In this document: positions 51,075 to 59,225 of the stretch, in pieces
Numbering within the stretch: the stretch's first letter is position 1
Layout: each line of letters begins with the position of its first letter
Assembly: GCA_934202005.1 (NCBI GenBank)
Contig: CAKPXP010000007.1
Span: 23,282 to 87,281, forward strand
Length of the DNA stretch: 64,000 nt
Origin: an uncultured Selenomonas sp.
Lineage (GTDB): Bacteria; Bacillota; Negativicutes; Selenomonadales; Selenomonadaceae
Reading direction: 5' to 3'
Made by a program: the position numbers and the translations under genes
The notes under the pieces: generated by a model
What the model saw: only the letters and a program-made list of their open reading frames with translations
Told to the model about the DNA's origin: nothing
Databases searched by the model: none

Positions 51075-51249
51075 GGAACCACTGATTAATTCGGCCCCTG
51101 CCTTTGCGTATCTGCACTGTCCTCTCATCGCCCTACAATCCTCAGCACAAAACGCGATGGAGCGTTTTGGCTGCTACGCCTCCGGTTTGTCTCCGAAGAG
51201 TACAGCGCATCTACGCAAATCCAGGGCACCTCATTTAATCAGCGGTTCC
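51075..51249 (-). repeat. Repeat family 1 (MITE-like), copy 3
   Basis: 175 bp in reverse orientation, from GGAACCACTGATTAATTCGG to CTCATTTAATCAGCGGTTCC. It ends 1 bp before the flavodoxin stop codon. Contains the CAAAACGC...GCGTTTTG hairpin. Confidence 0.85.
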
Positions 51250-51250
51250 T

Positions 51251-51688
51251 CTATTTCCCGCAGGCCTCAACGAACGACTTGCCGAGCGCCTCGCAGGCCT
51301 TGAGATCCTCATCCGTCGGCCCGTTCTCGACGGCGAGGCCGTCAGAAAAGAGCTTCGCGCCCGCCTGCCGCGTGCGCTCCGCCCACGCCTCCATCCAGGC
51401 ACCGCCGCCCCAGCCGTAGGAGCCGAAGAGCGCGACGGGCACACCCGCGAGCTTTTGTTTCGCCGCGGCGAAGAACGGCTCGAACACGGACTCCTCGAGC
51501 ACCTCGTCCCCCATCGCGGGGCAGCCGAAGAAGAAGCCGGCGTAGCTTCCCATCTCCTCAGGCGAGAACTGCTCCACCTCGAAGAGCTGCGCCTCTGCGC
51601 CCGCCTGGCGCGTGCCTGCCTGGATGGCCTTCGCCATCTCCTCCGTATTGCCCGTACCTGACCAATAGATGATCGCTGTCTTGCTCAT
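51251..51688 (-). CDS. Flavodoxin
   Basis: 145 residues; GGAGG about 8 nt before ATG. The FMN phosphate loop is IIYWSGTGNTEEMAKAI; GSYGWGGGAWMEAW is the second FMN loop. Flavodoxin replaces ferredoxin when iron is scarce, which fits the adjacent iron-type DUF3793 gene. It lies exactly between two family-1 repeats in opposite orientation (51075-51249 and 51727-51886). Confidence 0.94.
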   Translation of the reverse strand: MSKTAIIYWSGTGNTEEMAKAIQAGTRQAGAEAQLFEVEQFSPEEMGSYAGFFFGCPAMGDEVLEESVFEPFFAAAKQKLAGVPVALFGSYGWGGGAWMEAWAERTRQAGAKLFSDGLAVENGPTDEDLKACEALGKSFVEACGK

Positions 51689-51726
51689 GAAAATACCTCC
51701 TCTGCCCGTCCGGGGCCCATCTCTAA

Positions 51727-51886
51727 GGAAGCGCTGATTAAATGAAGTGCTCCGGATTTACGTGGATGCGCTGTATCTCTCTAGGAGACAAACCGCAGGC
51801 GTAGCCGAAGCTACGCTGAGGTTTGTCGACGACGAGAGGACAGCGCAGACGCGTGAAGACGGAGTGCTGAATTAATCAGTGCTTCC
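51727..51886 (+). repeat. Repeat family 1 (MITE-like), copy 4
   Basis: 160 bp from GGAAGCGCTGATTAAAT to AATTAATCAGTGCTTCC, flanked by CTAA on both sides. Short-centre variant (GAAGCTACGCTGAGG). It lies 13 bp beyond the DUF3793 stop codon. Confidence 0.85.
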
Positions 51887-51899
51887 CTAAAGAGACGCC

Positions 51900-52466
51900 T
51901 CAGACGGCGACGACCAAATCCTCGAATCTCTGCCCGGCCTCCAGCCGCTCGCAGAACTCTTCCGTACAACGGGTGTAAAGCGCGAACAGCGCCCGCGCCT
52001 CGGCTTCCTCTCCATAGACCTTCCAATAACCGCTCAGGGAGAACTTCTGCCCGCGGTGCCGGATGAACCCCGCGACGTCCGCGGGAGGATAGCCGAGGAA
52101 GAGGCCAATCTCATGCGGGAAAGACTTCTGCAGGCCGATGCGCCGCTTGAGCTCTGAAAGCAACTCCGCGAGCGGCGCGCCGTCATCGTAGCCGGAGCGC
52201 GCGAGCAGCGCTCGCGCCTCCGGCTTCTTCAGCAGCCGCGCGAGCGGCCGCGCGCGGTAGAAGAGCAAGAGCACGAACGCCTCCCCCTCCGTCAGGCGGC
52301 AGACCGTGATGCCCTTGCAGTGAAAGCAGGGCACGTACGACGCGAGCAGCGCGTCGAAGTCCTCGAACCGATCCTTCCGGAACGAGAGCAGCACCGCCGG
52401 CTTCACGCCGACAAGCAGCGGCGCCCCATGAAACCCGAGCAGATGCTCGAACGCCTGTTTCCCCAT
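51900..52466 (-). CDS. DUF3793-family protein
   Basis: 188 residues from ATG at 52466 (GGGAG 8 nt upstream). MGKQAFEHLLGFHGAPLLVG, VKPAVLLSFRKDRFEDFDAL, then FPHEIGLFLGYPPADVAGFI and SGYWKVYGEE match DUF3793, a family of unknown function often found next to flavodoxin and iron-uptake genes in Firmicutes. Its promoter carries a Fur-like box in the spacer. With the flavodoxin gene downstream it forms an iron-limitation pair, although a repeat now lies between them. Confidence 0.88.
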   Translation of the reverse strand: MGKQAFEHLLGFHGAPLLVGVKPAVLLSFRKDRFEDFDALLASYVPCFHCKGITVCRLTEGEAFVLLLFYRARPLARLLKKPEARALLARSGYDDGAPLAELLSELKRRIGLQKSFPHEIGLFLGYPPADVAGFIRHRGQKFSLSGYWKVYGEEAEARALFALYTRCTEEFCERLEAGQRFEDLVVAV

Positions 52467-52488
52467 GCCATCAACTCCCTTCGCTTGT

Positions 52489-52517
52489 ATTATAATGCAA
52501 ACGATTCTCATTTACAA
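52489..52517 (-). promoter_or_regulatory. Fur-type promoter of the DUF3793 gene
   Basis: On the minus strand TTGTAA (52517-52512), 17-nt spacer ATGAGAATCGTTTGCAT, TATAAT (52494-52489). The spacer resembles a Fur box half (TGAGAAT). Confidence 0.7.
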
Positions 52518-52597
52518 CATGGAGCGGCAAAATTTTTTTCAAGGCGCCCGCCCTTCGTCCGTCTATGATATAATACCTCTGTAATTCTTTTCTTTCC

Positions 52598-52665
52598 GTG
52601 CCGGATGTGCTTGACATCCTCGGCACGCTATGCTATCATTCAAAACATATCACGATGGTATGTTT
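52598..52665 (+). promoter_or_regulatory. metNIQ promoter with two inverted repeats
   Basis: TTGACA (52611-52616), 17-nt spacer, TATCAT (52634-52639). One inverted repeat (GTGCC-GGATGT...ACATCC-T-CGGCAC, about 52598-52627) covers the -35; a second (AAACATA-N9-TATGTTT, 52643-52665) covers the start site. Both are operator candidates. The leader is too short for a SAM riboswitch or T-box. Confidence 0.65.
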
Positions 52666-52688
52666 ATAAACGAAGGAAGTGAGCCCTA

Positions 52689-53738
52689 TTGATCAAGCTC
52701 TCTCATATCGTCAAGACGTATGACAGCCCCGCAGGGCCCGTGCACGCACTCAAGGACATCAGCCTCACGGTCGCACGCGGCGAGATCTTCGGCATCATCG
52801 GCCTCTCCGGCGCGGGGAAATCGACGCTGATCCGCTGCATCAACATGCTCGAGCGGCCGACGAGCGGCACGGTCGAGGTGGACGGACGCGACCTCACGGC
52901 CATGGATGGCCGCGAACTGCGCGCCGTGCGCAAGAGCATCGGCATGATCTTCCAGCATTTCAACCTGCTGAGCTCCGCCACCGTCTACGACAACGTCGCG
53001 TTCCCGCTGCGCCTCTCCGGCACGGCGGAGGACGCCATCCGCGCGAAGGTCACGGAGCTGCTCAGCCTCGTCGGCCTCGCGGACAAGGCGCACCAGTATC
53101 CCTCGCAGCTCTCCGGCGGGCAGAAGCAGCGCGTCGGCATCGCGCGCGCGCTCGCGAGCGACCCGAGCGTGCTGCTCTGCGACGAGGCGACGAGTGCGCT
53201 CGACCCGCAGACGACGAAGGCCATCCTGCGCCTCATCGCCGACATCAACAAAAAGCTCCATATCACGGTCGTCGTCATCACGCACGAGATGCAGGTCATC
53301 AAGGACATCTGCGACAAGGTCGCCGTCATCGACAAGGGCGTCATCGCCGAAGAGGGCACGGTGTTCGACATCTTCACGCATCCGCAGCAGCCCATCACGA
53401 AGGAATTCATCAGCGTGCTGCTCTCGAACGACCTGCCCGCCGCGTTCCGCGGCAGCGCCGTTACGCAGGAAAAGACGCCCGGCAGCCTGCTGCTGCTGCG
53501 GCTCACGTTCCTCGGGGAGAGCGCCGACGATCCGGTGCTCGCGGGCATGATCCGCAAGTTCCCCGACGTCGAGACGACGATGCTCTTCGGCACGCTCGAC
53601 CAGATCAAGGAGATGCCGTTCGGCCGCATGATCGTCGGCCTCACGGGCCCGGATGAGAGCGTCGCGGCCGCGCTCGCCTATCTAAAGGAAAAGGATCTCA
53701 AGGAGGAGGTGATCGGCTATGCAAAGCGCCATGATTGA
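52689..53738 (+). CDS. metN: Methionine ABC importer ATPase
   Basis: 349 residues from a TTG at 52689 (AAGGAAG about 9 nt upstream). ABC motifs: GLSGAGKST, the Q-loop IFQHFNLL, LSGGQKQRVGIARALA, LLCDEATSALD and VITHEMQV. A C-terminal NIL ligand-sensing domain (about 265-349, LLLLRLTFLG...GRMIVGLTG) allows inhibition by methionine. Its end overlaps the metI start by 20 nt. Confidence 0.96.
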   Translation: MIKLSHIVKTYDSPAGPVHALKDISLTVARGEIFGIIGLSGAGKSTLIRCINMLERPTSGTVEVDGRDLTAMDGRELRAVRKSIGMIFQHFNLLSSATVYDNVAFPLRLSGTAEDAIRAKVTELLSLVGLADKAHQYPSQLSGGQKQRVGIARALASDPSVLLCDEATSALDPQTTKAILRLIADINKKLHITVVVITHEMQVIKDICDKVAVIDKGVIAEEGTVFDIFTHPQQPITKEFISVLLSNDLPAAFRGSAVTQEKTPGSLLLLRLTFLGESADDPVLAGMIRKFPDVETTMLFGTLDQIKEMPFGRMIVGLTGPDESVAAALAYLKEKDLKEEVIGYAKRHD

Positions 53739-54372
53739 CCTGCTCATGAAGGCCCTCGGCGAGACCGTCTACATGGTCGCCGTCTCGATGGCCGTCGCGA
53801 CGGCGCTCGGCGTGCCGCTCGGCGTCCTGCTCTCGGCGACGGGCAAGGGCGGCATCCTCGAGGCGCGCGCGCTCAACAAGGCGCTCGGCGCCGTCGTCAA
53901 CGCCATCCGCTCCATCCCGTTCATCATCCTCATGGTCGCCATCATCCCGCTCACGCGTCTCATCGTCGGCACGGCCATCGGCACGACGGCGGCCATGGTG
54001 CCGCTCATCATCGCCGCCGTTCCGTTCATCGGCCGCCAGGTCGAGACGAGCCTCACGGAGGTGCCCTACGGCCTCGTCGAGGCCGCGCTCTCCATGGGCG
54101 CGACGCCGCTGCAGATCATCCGCCGCGTGCTGCTGCCGGAGGCCATGCCGAGCATCGTCGCCCAGCTCACGACCGTCATCATCAGCCTCGTCGGCGAGTC
54201 GGCCATGGCCGGCGCCATCGGCGGCGGCGGCCTCGGCGACCTCGCCATCCGCTACGGCTACCAGCGGTTCCGCCCCGACGTCATGATCGCGACGGTCGTC
54301 ATCCTCATCATCCTCGTCCAGCTCGTCCAATTCGCCGGCAACCTGCTCGCGAAACGGCTGAATAAAAAATAA
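53719..54372 (+). CDS. metI: Methionine ABC importer permease
   Basis: 217 residues, five hydrophobic helices. SIPFIILMVAIIPLTRLIVG and the EAA-type coupling loop EVPYGLVEAALSMGATPLQI identify MetI, whose loop contacts MetN. GESAMAGAIGGGGLGDLAIR is also typical. Between metN and metQ in one operon. Confidence 0.96.
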   Translation: MQSAMIDLLMKALGETVYMVAVSMAVATALGVPLGVLLSATGKGGILEARALNKALGAVVNAIRSIPFIILMVAIIPLTRLIVGTAIGTTAAMVPLIIAAVPFIGRQVETSLTEVPYGLVEAALSMGATPLQIIRRVLLPEAMPSIVAQLTTVIISLVGESAMAGAIGGGGLGDLAIRYGYQRFRPDVMIATVVILIILVQLVQFAGNLLAKRLNKK

Positions 54373-54395
54373 AGGCTATATAAGGAGGCATTTTC

Positions 54396-55229
54396 ATGAA
54401 AAAAGTATTTGCTCTCATCGCAGCGCTCGCTTTCTCTGCCCTCGCCCTCGCGGGCTGCGGCGGACAGCAGGGCGCATCCTCAGGCGCCAGCTCCGCCGCG
54501 TCCGGCGCGAAGACGCTGAAGGTCGGCGCGACCGCCGTGCCGCACGCCGAAATCCTCGAGGCCGCGAAGCCGCTCCTCGAGAAGGAAGGCATCACCCTCG
54601 AGATCGTCGAGTTCAACGACTATGTCCAGCCGAACCTCGCGCTCAACGACAAGGAGCTCGACGCGAACTTCTTCCAGCATGAGCCGTACCTCAAGAACTT
54701 CATGGACGAGCACAAAGAAGTCAAGCTCAAGAACGCCGCGGGCATCCACATCGAGCCGATGGGCGTCTACTCCAAGAAGATCACGAAGCTCGACGAGCTC
54801 AAGGACGGCGCGACGATCGCCATCCCGAACGACCCGACGAACGGCGGCCGTTCCCTCCTGCTCCTCGAGAAAGCCGGCATCATCAAGCTCAAGGAGGGCG
54901 TCGGTGAAAAGGCCACAGTAGGCGACATCGCAGAGAACAAGAAAAACATCAAGTTCCAGGAAGTCGAAGCCGCCCAGGTGCCGCGCACGCTCGACGATGT
55001 CGACGCAGCCGTCATCAACTCCAACTTCGCCATGCAGGTGAACCTCGATCCGACGAAGGACGCGATGTTCATCGAGGACAGCACGAGCCCCTACGTCAAC
55101 ATCATCGCCGTGCGCGAAGGTGACGAGAACCGCCCGGAGATCCAGGCGCTTATCAAAGTCCTCCACAGCGACGAAATCAAGCAGTTCATCACAGAAAAAT
55201 ACAAAGGCGCCGTCGTCCCGGCTTTCTGA
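54396..55229 (+). CDS. metQ: Methionine-binding lipoprotein
   Basis: 277 residues. Signal peptide with lipobox LALAGC, a short G/S/A linker, then the NlpA/MetQ binding domain: LKVGATAVPHAEILEAAKPL, ELDANFFQHEPYLKNF, IAIPNDPTNGGRSLLLLEKA and AAVINSNFAM. It captures methionine for MetNI. Followed by a terminator. Confidence 0.96.
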   Translation: MKKVFALIAALAFSALALAGCGGQQGASSGASSAASGAKTLKVGATAVPHAEILEAAKPLLEKEGITLEIVEFNDYVQPNLALNDKELDANFFQHEPYLKNFMDEHKEVKLKNAAGIHIEPMGVYSKKITKLDELKDGATIAIPNDPTNGGRSLLLLEKAGIIKLKEGVGEKATVGDIAENKKNIKFQEVEAAQVPRTLDDVDAAVINSNFAMQVNLDPTKDAMFIEDSTSPYVNIIAVREGDENRPEIQALIKVLHSDEIKQFITEKYKGAVVPAF

Positions 55230-55271
55230 GCCGCGAAAACTCAAAGGCCTTGACAGGCATCATACGAAAGA

Positions 55272-55310
55272 AAAGGTTTCGTCCCCATCGAGGAGCGAAA
55301 CCTTTTTCTT
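55272..55310 (+). terminator. Terminator after metNIQ
   Basis: AAAGGTTTCG, 14-nt loop, CGAAACCTTT followed by TTCTTT. Confidence 0.8.
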
Positions 55311-55390
55311 TCTCGCCTCTGCGGCGAGCCTGTGAAGATCCACCCGCCGCAGAGAGTTCCGTTTCTCACCATACAAAAGGAGGCATTCCC

Positions 55391-55756
55391 TTGCTACTCA
55401 AGAAACTTCCCTATGACTTCACCATCTGCAAGGTACGCAGGCCGGAGGAAATCGACCTGAGCGCCGATTTCTATTTCCTCGCGAGAACCGACGAGGAGCT
55501 TTCCCTCGTCTGCCGGACGGAGGCTGTCCCCGCGGCCGTCACGGAGCGCGACGACGGCTGGCGCGGCTTCCGCATCGAGGGCGTGCTCGATTTCTCGCTA
55601 ATCGGCATCCTCGCGAAGCTCTCTAGCATCCTCGCGGCGCACCGCATCGGCATCTTCGCCGTCTCGACATTCAACACAGACTATATCCTCGTCAAGGAAG
55701 AAAACTTCCACCGCGCACTCGCCGCACTCGCGGAGGCTGGCTACGAAGTGCGATAG
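55391..55756 (+). CDS. ACT-domain protein
   Basis: 121 residues from a TTG at 55391 with AAGGAGG 7 nt upstream. The C-terminal half FRIEGVLDFSLIGILAKLSS, ILAAHRIGIFAVSTFNTDYI, LVKEENFHRALAALAEAGYE is an ACT domain of the type seen in the CASTOR/ACT_7 group. ACT domains bind amino acids, so it may sense methionine or another amino acid near metNIQ. That link rests on position only; a terminator separates it from metQ. Confidence 0.82.
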   Translation: MLLKKLPYDFTICKVRRPEEIDLSADFYFLARTDEELSLVCRTEAVPAAVTERDDGWRGFRIEGVLDFSLIGILAKLSSILAAHRIGIFAVSTFNTDYILVKEENFHRALAALAEAGYEVR

Positions 55757-55808
55757 TCTCTCCGCGCCCGGGCCGATGGTCCGGGATTTTCTTTTGACAA
55801 AGTTTTTG

Positions 55809-55837
55809 TTTACTGCAAAATGAGAACGCATTATGAT
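55809..55837 (+). promoter_or_regulatory. Fur-type promoter of candidate sRNA 2
   Basis: TTTACT (55809-55814), 17-nt spacer GCAAAATGAGAACGCAT, TATGAT (55832-55837). The spacer carries ATGAGAA as in the promoters at 37740 and 52489. A TTGACA at 55794 lies further upstream. Confidence 0.55.
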
Positions 55838-55843
55838 AGACGC

Positions 55844-55946
55844 GGCTTATCGGCAGAAGCTCCTCACAGAGCTCGGCATGGAATGAAGCGAACACAACGG
55901 GGCTGCCGCAACAGTGAGAACACACGGTTGCGGCAGCCCCGTTTTT
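55844..55946 (+). ncRNA. Candidate Fur-controlled small RNA 2
   Basis: About 103 nt, ending in a very strong terminator (CGGGGCTGCCGCAAC, 14-nt loop, GTTGCGGCAGCCCCG, TTTTT at 55898-55946). No credible reading frame. Near its 5' end CAGAAGCTCCTCACAG is unpaired and complementary to Shine-Dalgarno sequences; it shares GAAGCTC(T)CCT with sRNA 1. The promoter has the same Fur-like spacer. The terminator alone could also serve the ACT gene, so independent expression needs proof. Confidence 0.45.
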
Positions 55947-55995
55947 CATCCAGCGCTTCCCCCATACGTCATGATTTTCTCGCCAAAGCGACCGC

Positions 55996-56583
55996 TCAGC
56001 GGTAGAAATGCTGCGGATACTCGTAGTACGAGCGCAAGCGGATCTTGATGATCTTGCCCTCGCGCACGTCAAAGCTCAGCTCGTGGCCGATCTCGCTGCC
56101 GTAGCCGTAGTAGAAATACGTCGTCGTATAGCCGTTGTCCTTCGCGGCCGTCGTGAGCTTCGTCGGCATGCCGTATTTCTGCGTGAGGATGCTGTCGCTC
56201 ATGCCGACCTCGATGCCGGCGGGCGTCGCGATGCCGTTCGGCGCGATGGTCGAGACTTCGCTCGCGCCGTAGTCCTGGCCCGTGTAGCCGCCCTGATGGA
56301 ACCGCACGCCGAACGTGTCGCCGTAGGTATAGGTGAGCCACGCGCCGTGGCCGCTGACGCTCGTCGCCGCCTTCCAGAGCGCGACGACCTGGCTGGGCGA
56401 ATCATGGATGTGCACGCGCCCGAGCGCGACCTGTACCGGCGCGAGCGTTCCGACGATGCAGGGCTCCGTCGCCGTCTGCGGCGTCACCCACGGCACGATA
56501 TCCTCCGGCGTCGCCGCGGAGACACTCGAAAGGCCCAGCGCAGACGCAGCCAGCGCAACGGCCAGAATCTTCTTCCATTTCAT
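55996..56583 (-). CDS. Secreted hypothetical protein
   Basis: 195 residues from ATG at 56583 (GGGAG 7 nt upstream). Clear signal peptide: MKWKKILAVALAASALGLSS followed by VSAATPED. The mature part has an aromatic, Gly/Tyr-rich body (GAWLTYTYGDTFGVRFHQGG, YTTTYFYYGYGSEIGHELSF). I do not recognise the family; periplasmic or extracellular beta-rich protein by composition. Confidence 0.7.
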   Translation of the reverse strand: MKWKKILAVALAASALGLSSVSAATPEDIVPWVTPQTATEPCIVGTLAPVQVALGRVHIHDSPSQVVALWKAATSVSGHGAWLTYTYGDTFGVRFHQGGYTGQDYGASEVSTIAPNGIATPAGIEVGMSDSILTQKYGMPTKLTTAAKDNGYTTTYFYYGYGSEIGHELSFDVREGKIIKIRLRSYYEYPQHFYR

Positions 56584-56791
56584 AAGCCCACTCCCTTTGT
56601 CTGAAGCCCGCAAACACGCGGACCGGTTCGTCCTTACGGAAGCGCCGCTGCCCGCAGCGCTCCTTTCCCATGTTCTTTTATTCGCTTTTTCTGCGGAAAT
56701 TCCTGCCACGATATCCAAACAGCCCAGCCACCAGGTACATTTCCCGGCGACTGGGCCTTTTCTCTATGCGCGCTGGCATGCAGCGCCTATC

Positions 56792-57394
56792 TCAGTGCAT
56801 CATGTCCTGCCGTCCGCTGCCCTGCCAGGTGACAAAGGGCGCGTAGTCGATGCCGAAGAAGCGCAGGGCCTTGCCGAGGATCTGATCGACCTGCTGTTCG
56901 ACGGTCGTCGCGCCGCTGTAAAAGGAGAGCATCGGCGGCACGATGGTCATACCGAGATCCGCGGCCTCCTTGAGGTTGCGCAAGTGGAGGCGCGAGAGCG
57001 GCGTCTCGCGCGGCACGAGGACGAGCGGACGGCCCTCCTTGAGGCAGACATCGCCCGCGCGCAGCAGGAGGTTGTCGCTGTAGCCCGTGACGAGGCCAGC
57101 GAGCGTCTTCATGCTGCAAGGAAGAACGAGCATGCCGAGCGTCTCGTAGGTGCCGCTCGCGATGGGCGCAGCGAGATCATGGCTGTCGTAGCAGACGTCG
57201 GCGAGCGCCTCGACCTCCGTGCGCGTGAGCGACGTCTCCGCGCGGAAGTTTTCCCAGGCTCCATCCGTCACGACGAGCTGCGTCTCGATCTCCGGCCGCT
57301 CCCGCAGGGCGCGCAGGAGGCGCGCCGCCATGATGACGCCGCTCGCGCCGCTGATGCCGACGATGAGGCGGCGGGTCTGCCCGCCCCGCGTCAT
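56792..57394 (-). CDS. ubiX: UbiX-family flavin prenyltransferase
   Basis: 200 residues. LIVGISGASGVIMAARLLRA, the SGTYETLGMLVLPCSMKTLA segment and GYSDNLLLRAGDVCLKEGRP followed by LVLVPRETPLSRLHLRNL are diagnostic of UbiX/PAD1. The enzyme makes prenylated FMN for UbiD-type decarboxylases; in futalosine-route organisms a UbiD/UbiX pair is thought to decarboxylate the naphthoate precursor. ATG overlaps the stop codon of the HAD gene (ATGA). No ubiD is adjacent. Confidence 0.94.
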   Translation of the reverse strand: MTRGGQTRRLIVGISGASGVIMAARLLRALRERPEIETQLVVTDGAWENFRAETSLTRTEVEALADVCYDSHDLAAPIASGTYETLGMLVLPCSMKTLAGLVTGYSDNLLLRAGDVCLKEGRPLVLVPRETPLSRLHLRNLKEAADLGMTIVPPMLSFYSGATTVEQQVDQILGKALRFFGIDYAPFVTWQGSGRQDMMH

Positions 57395-58161
57395 GCGAGG
57401 TTCTCCAGCAGCATATCGCCCACAGTCGGATAGACGGCGCGCGCCGCCTGCTTCATGAAGTCCGCCGCCGTCTCGACGGTATAGCCGTGATACCGCTCGA
57501 TGGCGGGGAGGTCGTTCTTGTCATCGCCAATGACGAAGAGATCCTCCGGCGCGACCTGCCAGCCCGTGACAGCGAGCAGGCGCGCGATGCCTGCCGCCTT
57601 GTCCGCGCCCTCCAGATTGAGGTCGAGATAGTTGCGGTTGATATTGCCCACGAGCTGCGGGAACGCATCATGCACGGCGCGTGCGACCGCCTCCGCGGCC
57701 TCCGTCGTCTCGCACCGCATGCTGAGCTGCACGACGCCCGGCATGGCCTTCGCCGCCGCGAGCGTCACCTCCGGCATCACGCCGATGCCGAGCTCGACAT
57801 CGGGATTCGGCCGCAGGCTGAACGTCTCCCGCTCCGTGATGACGAGCAGGGGATCGCGCCCCTCCGCGAACTGCGGCAGAGAGAGCACGCCCGCGAGCAC
57901 ATCCTGCGGATAGACGAGGCTCGCGAGGATCTCCCCCCTGCCATCGACGATGACCGCGCCGTTGTTGCAGATGAGGAAATCCGGCGCCAGCGTCTCGTAC
58001 TTTTCAAGCTCGAGCCCGATCAGCTGGATGCCGCGCCCCGTATTGATGCCGAACTTATGCCCGGCGGCCTGCCATTTCCTGACCGCGGCGAGATTCTCCT
58101 CCGGCACGGCCGCGCGAATGGGACAGAACGTCCCGTCAAAATCTGTTGCTGCAAGTTTCAT
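57391..58161 (-). CDS. HAD-superfamily Cof-type phosphatase
   Basis: 256 residues. Motif I AATDFDGTFCP, motif II NTGRGIQ, and motif IV FVIGDDKNDLPAIE fit type IIB HAD phosphatases; motif III lysine is in GADKAAGIARLL. Translationally coupled to ubiX through an ATGA overlap, so both may act on related phosphorylated compounds; that link is inference. Confidence 0.88.
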   Translation of the reverse strand: MKLAATDFDGTFCPIRAAVPEENLAAVRKWQAAGHKFGINTGRGIQLIGLELEKYETLAPDFLICNNGAVIVDGRGEILASLVYPQDVLAGVLSLPQFAEGRDPLLVITERETFSLRPNPDVELGIGVMPEVTLAAAKAMPGVVQLSMRCETTEAAEAVARAVHDAFPQLVGNINRNYLDLNLEGADKAAGIARLLAVTGWQVAPEDLFVIGDDKNDLPAIERYHGYTVETAADFMKQAARAVYPTVGDMLLENLA

Positions 58162-58215
58162 AAACCCCTACATCCTCTCCAATTCCCTGACGGCGCCCCC
58201 ATCGCCGTCACGATC

Positions 58216-58461
58216 TCAGCCGACGACGCTGTGCTCCGCGACGGCGCGCGCGTCGAGCAGCGCCTGCTGATAGCCCGCCTCATAACCTTCCGCCGCGCGG
58301 CTCTCCGCGTAGTCGCGCAGGAGCGTCATCATGTCGCTGAGCGGCTCCTCCGTCCAGTCGCTCAGCGCGAAGAGCTCGCCGAGCTTGTTGATGCACGCGA
58401 GCTCCTTGCCCTGCGTCTCCTTCGAAATCCCGATGCCTGCCTCTGCTGCTTTTCGATCCAT
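58216..58461 (-). CDS. Small hypothetical protein
   Basis: 81 residues from ATG at 58461 with GGAGGG 9 nt upstream; ATG at 58470 touches the ribosome site. MDRKAAEAGIGISKETQGKE, LACINKLGELFALSDWTEEP, then LRDYAESRAAEGYEAGYQQA. Acidic and helical, no membrane segment. Not recognised. Confidence 0.6.
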   Translation of the reverse strand: MDRKAAEAGIGISKETQGKELACINKLGELFALSDWTEEPLSDMMTLLRDYAESRAAEGYEAGYQQALLDARAVAEHSVVG

Positions 58462-58769
58462 TCCGCTCATCCCTCCGTACAGAATCCATGCATTCCCCGC
58501 GCGCCAACGGCCTGGCCGCGCACGAAGCCAGCGGCGCCCGGGCCTGCCCATCCAGGACACCTCCTGCCGCCGCCAGCTTTCAATGATACGAGTATAGCAC
58601 AAGAAATTTTTGAAAAACAGTCTTGAAATTTCTCCACCGCCGTTTGTCGCCGACGGGCGCCCAGACGCCGAACGCCCGCGGGCACAAAAAGGGCGGCCGC
58701 ATATCTCGCGGCCGCCCTCCCGGTGCGCCGAACCCCGCTCAGCAGCGTCCTGCTGCTGCCGCACAGGTA

Positions 58770-59225
58770 TCACGCAGCACCGCCGGTGATCTGGATCGTA
58801 TGTCCCTGCGCCTCCGCCGCCGCTGTCTTCGGCAGATGCACGGAGAGGATGCCATCCTGGTACGACGCCGTTGCCTTGCTCTCATCGATGTTATCGATGT
58901 AGAAGCTGCGACTCATGCTGCTCGTGCTGCGCTCGCGGCGGACGTAATTGCCCGCCGCATCCTTTTCATCATGGCTCTGCTCGTTCTTCGCGGCGATGGT
59001 CAGATAGTTATCGCGATAATTCAAGGAGATATTCTCTTTCTTCATGCCCGGCAGCTCCGCCGTGAGGTCGTAGCTCTCGCCATTATCCTTGACGTCGACC
59101 TTGAATTCCGGCGCGCGGAAGCCCTGCATGAACGGCTCATCGAAGACATTCATCAGACGGTCGAAGACATTCTCACCATTGCTCACGCTGCTATCAGAAA
59201 CAAATGGAACCAAACCAAACATCAT
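58770..59225 (-). CDS. Small heat-shock protein (Hsp20)
   Basis: 151 residues from ATG at 59225 (GGGG 6 nt upstream; ATG at 59309 would add 28 residues). The alpha-crystallin domain runs from about 40 to 140: FKVDVKDNGESYDLTAELPG, MKKENISLNYRDNYLTIAAK, FYIDNIDESKATASYQDGIL, VHLPK. It holds unfolding proteins under stress. The leader (about 140 nt) contains a GCCGGC hairpin near the ribosome site; no CIRCE element seen. Confidence 0.94.
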   Translation of the reverse strand: MMFGLVPFVSDSSVSNGENVFDRLMNVFDEPFMQGFRAPEFKVDVKDNGESYDLTAELPGMKKENISLNYRDNYLTIAAKNEQSHDEKDAAGNYVRRERSTSSMSRSFYIDNIDESKATASYQDGILSVHLPKTAAAEAQGHTIQITGGAA

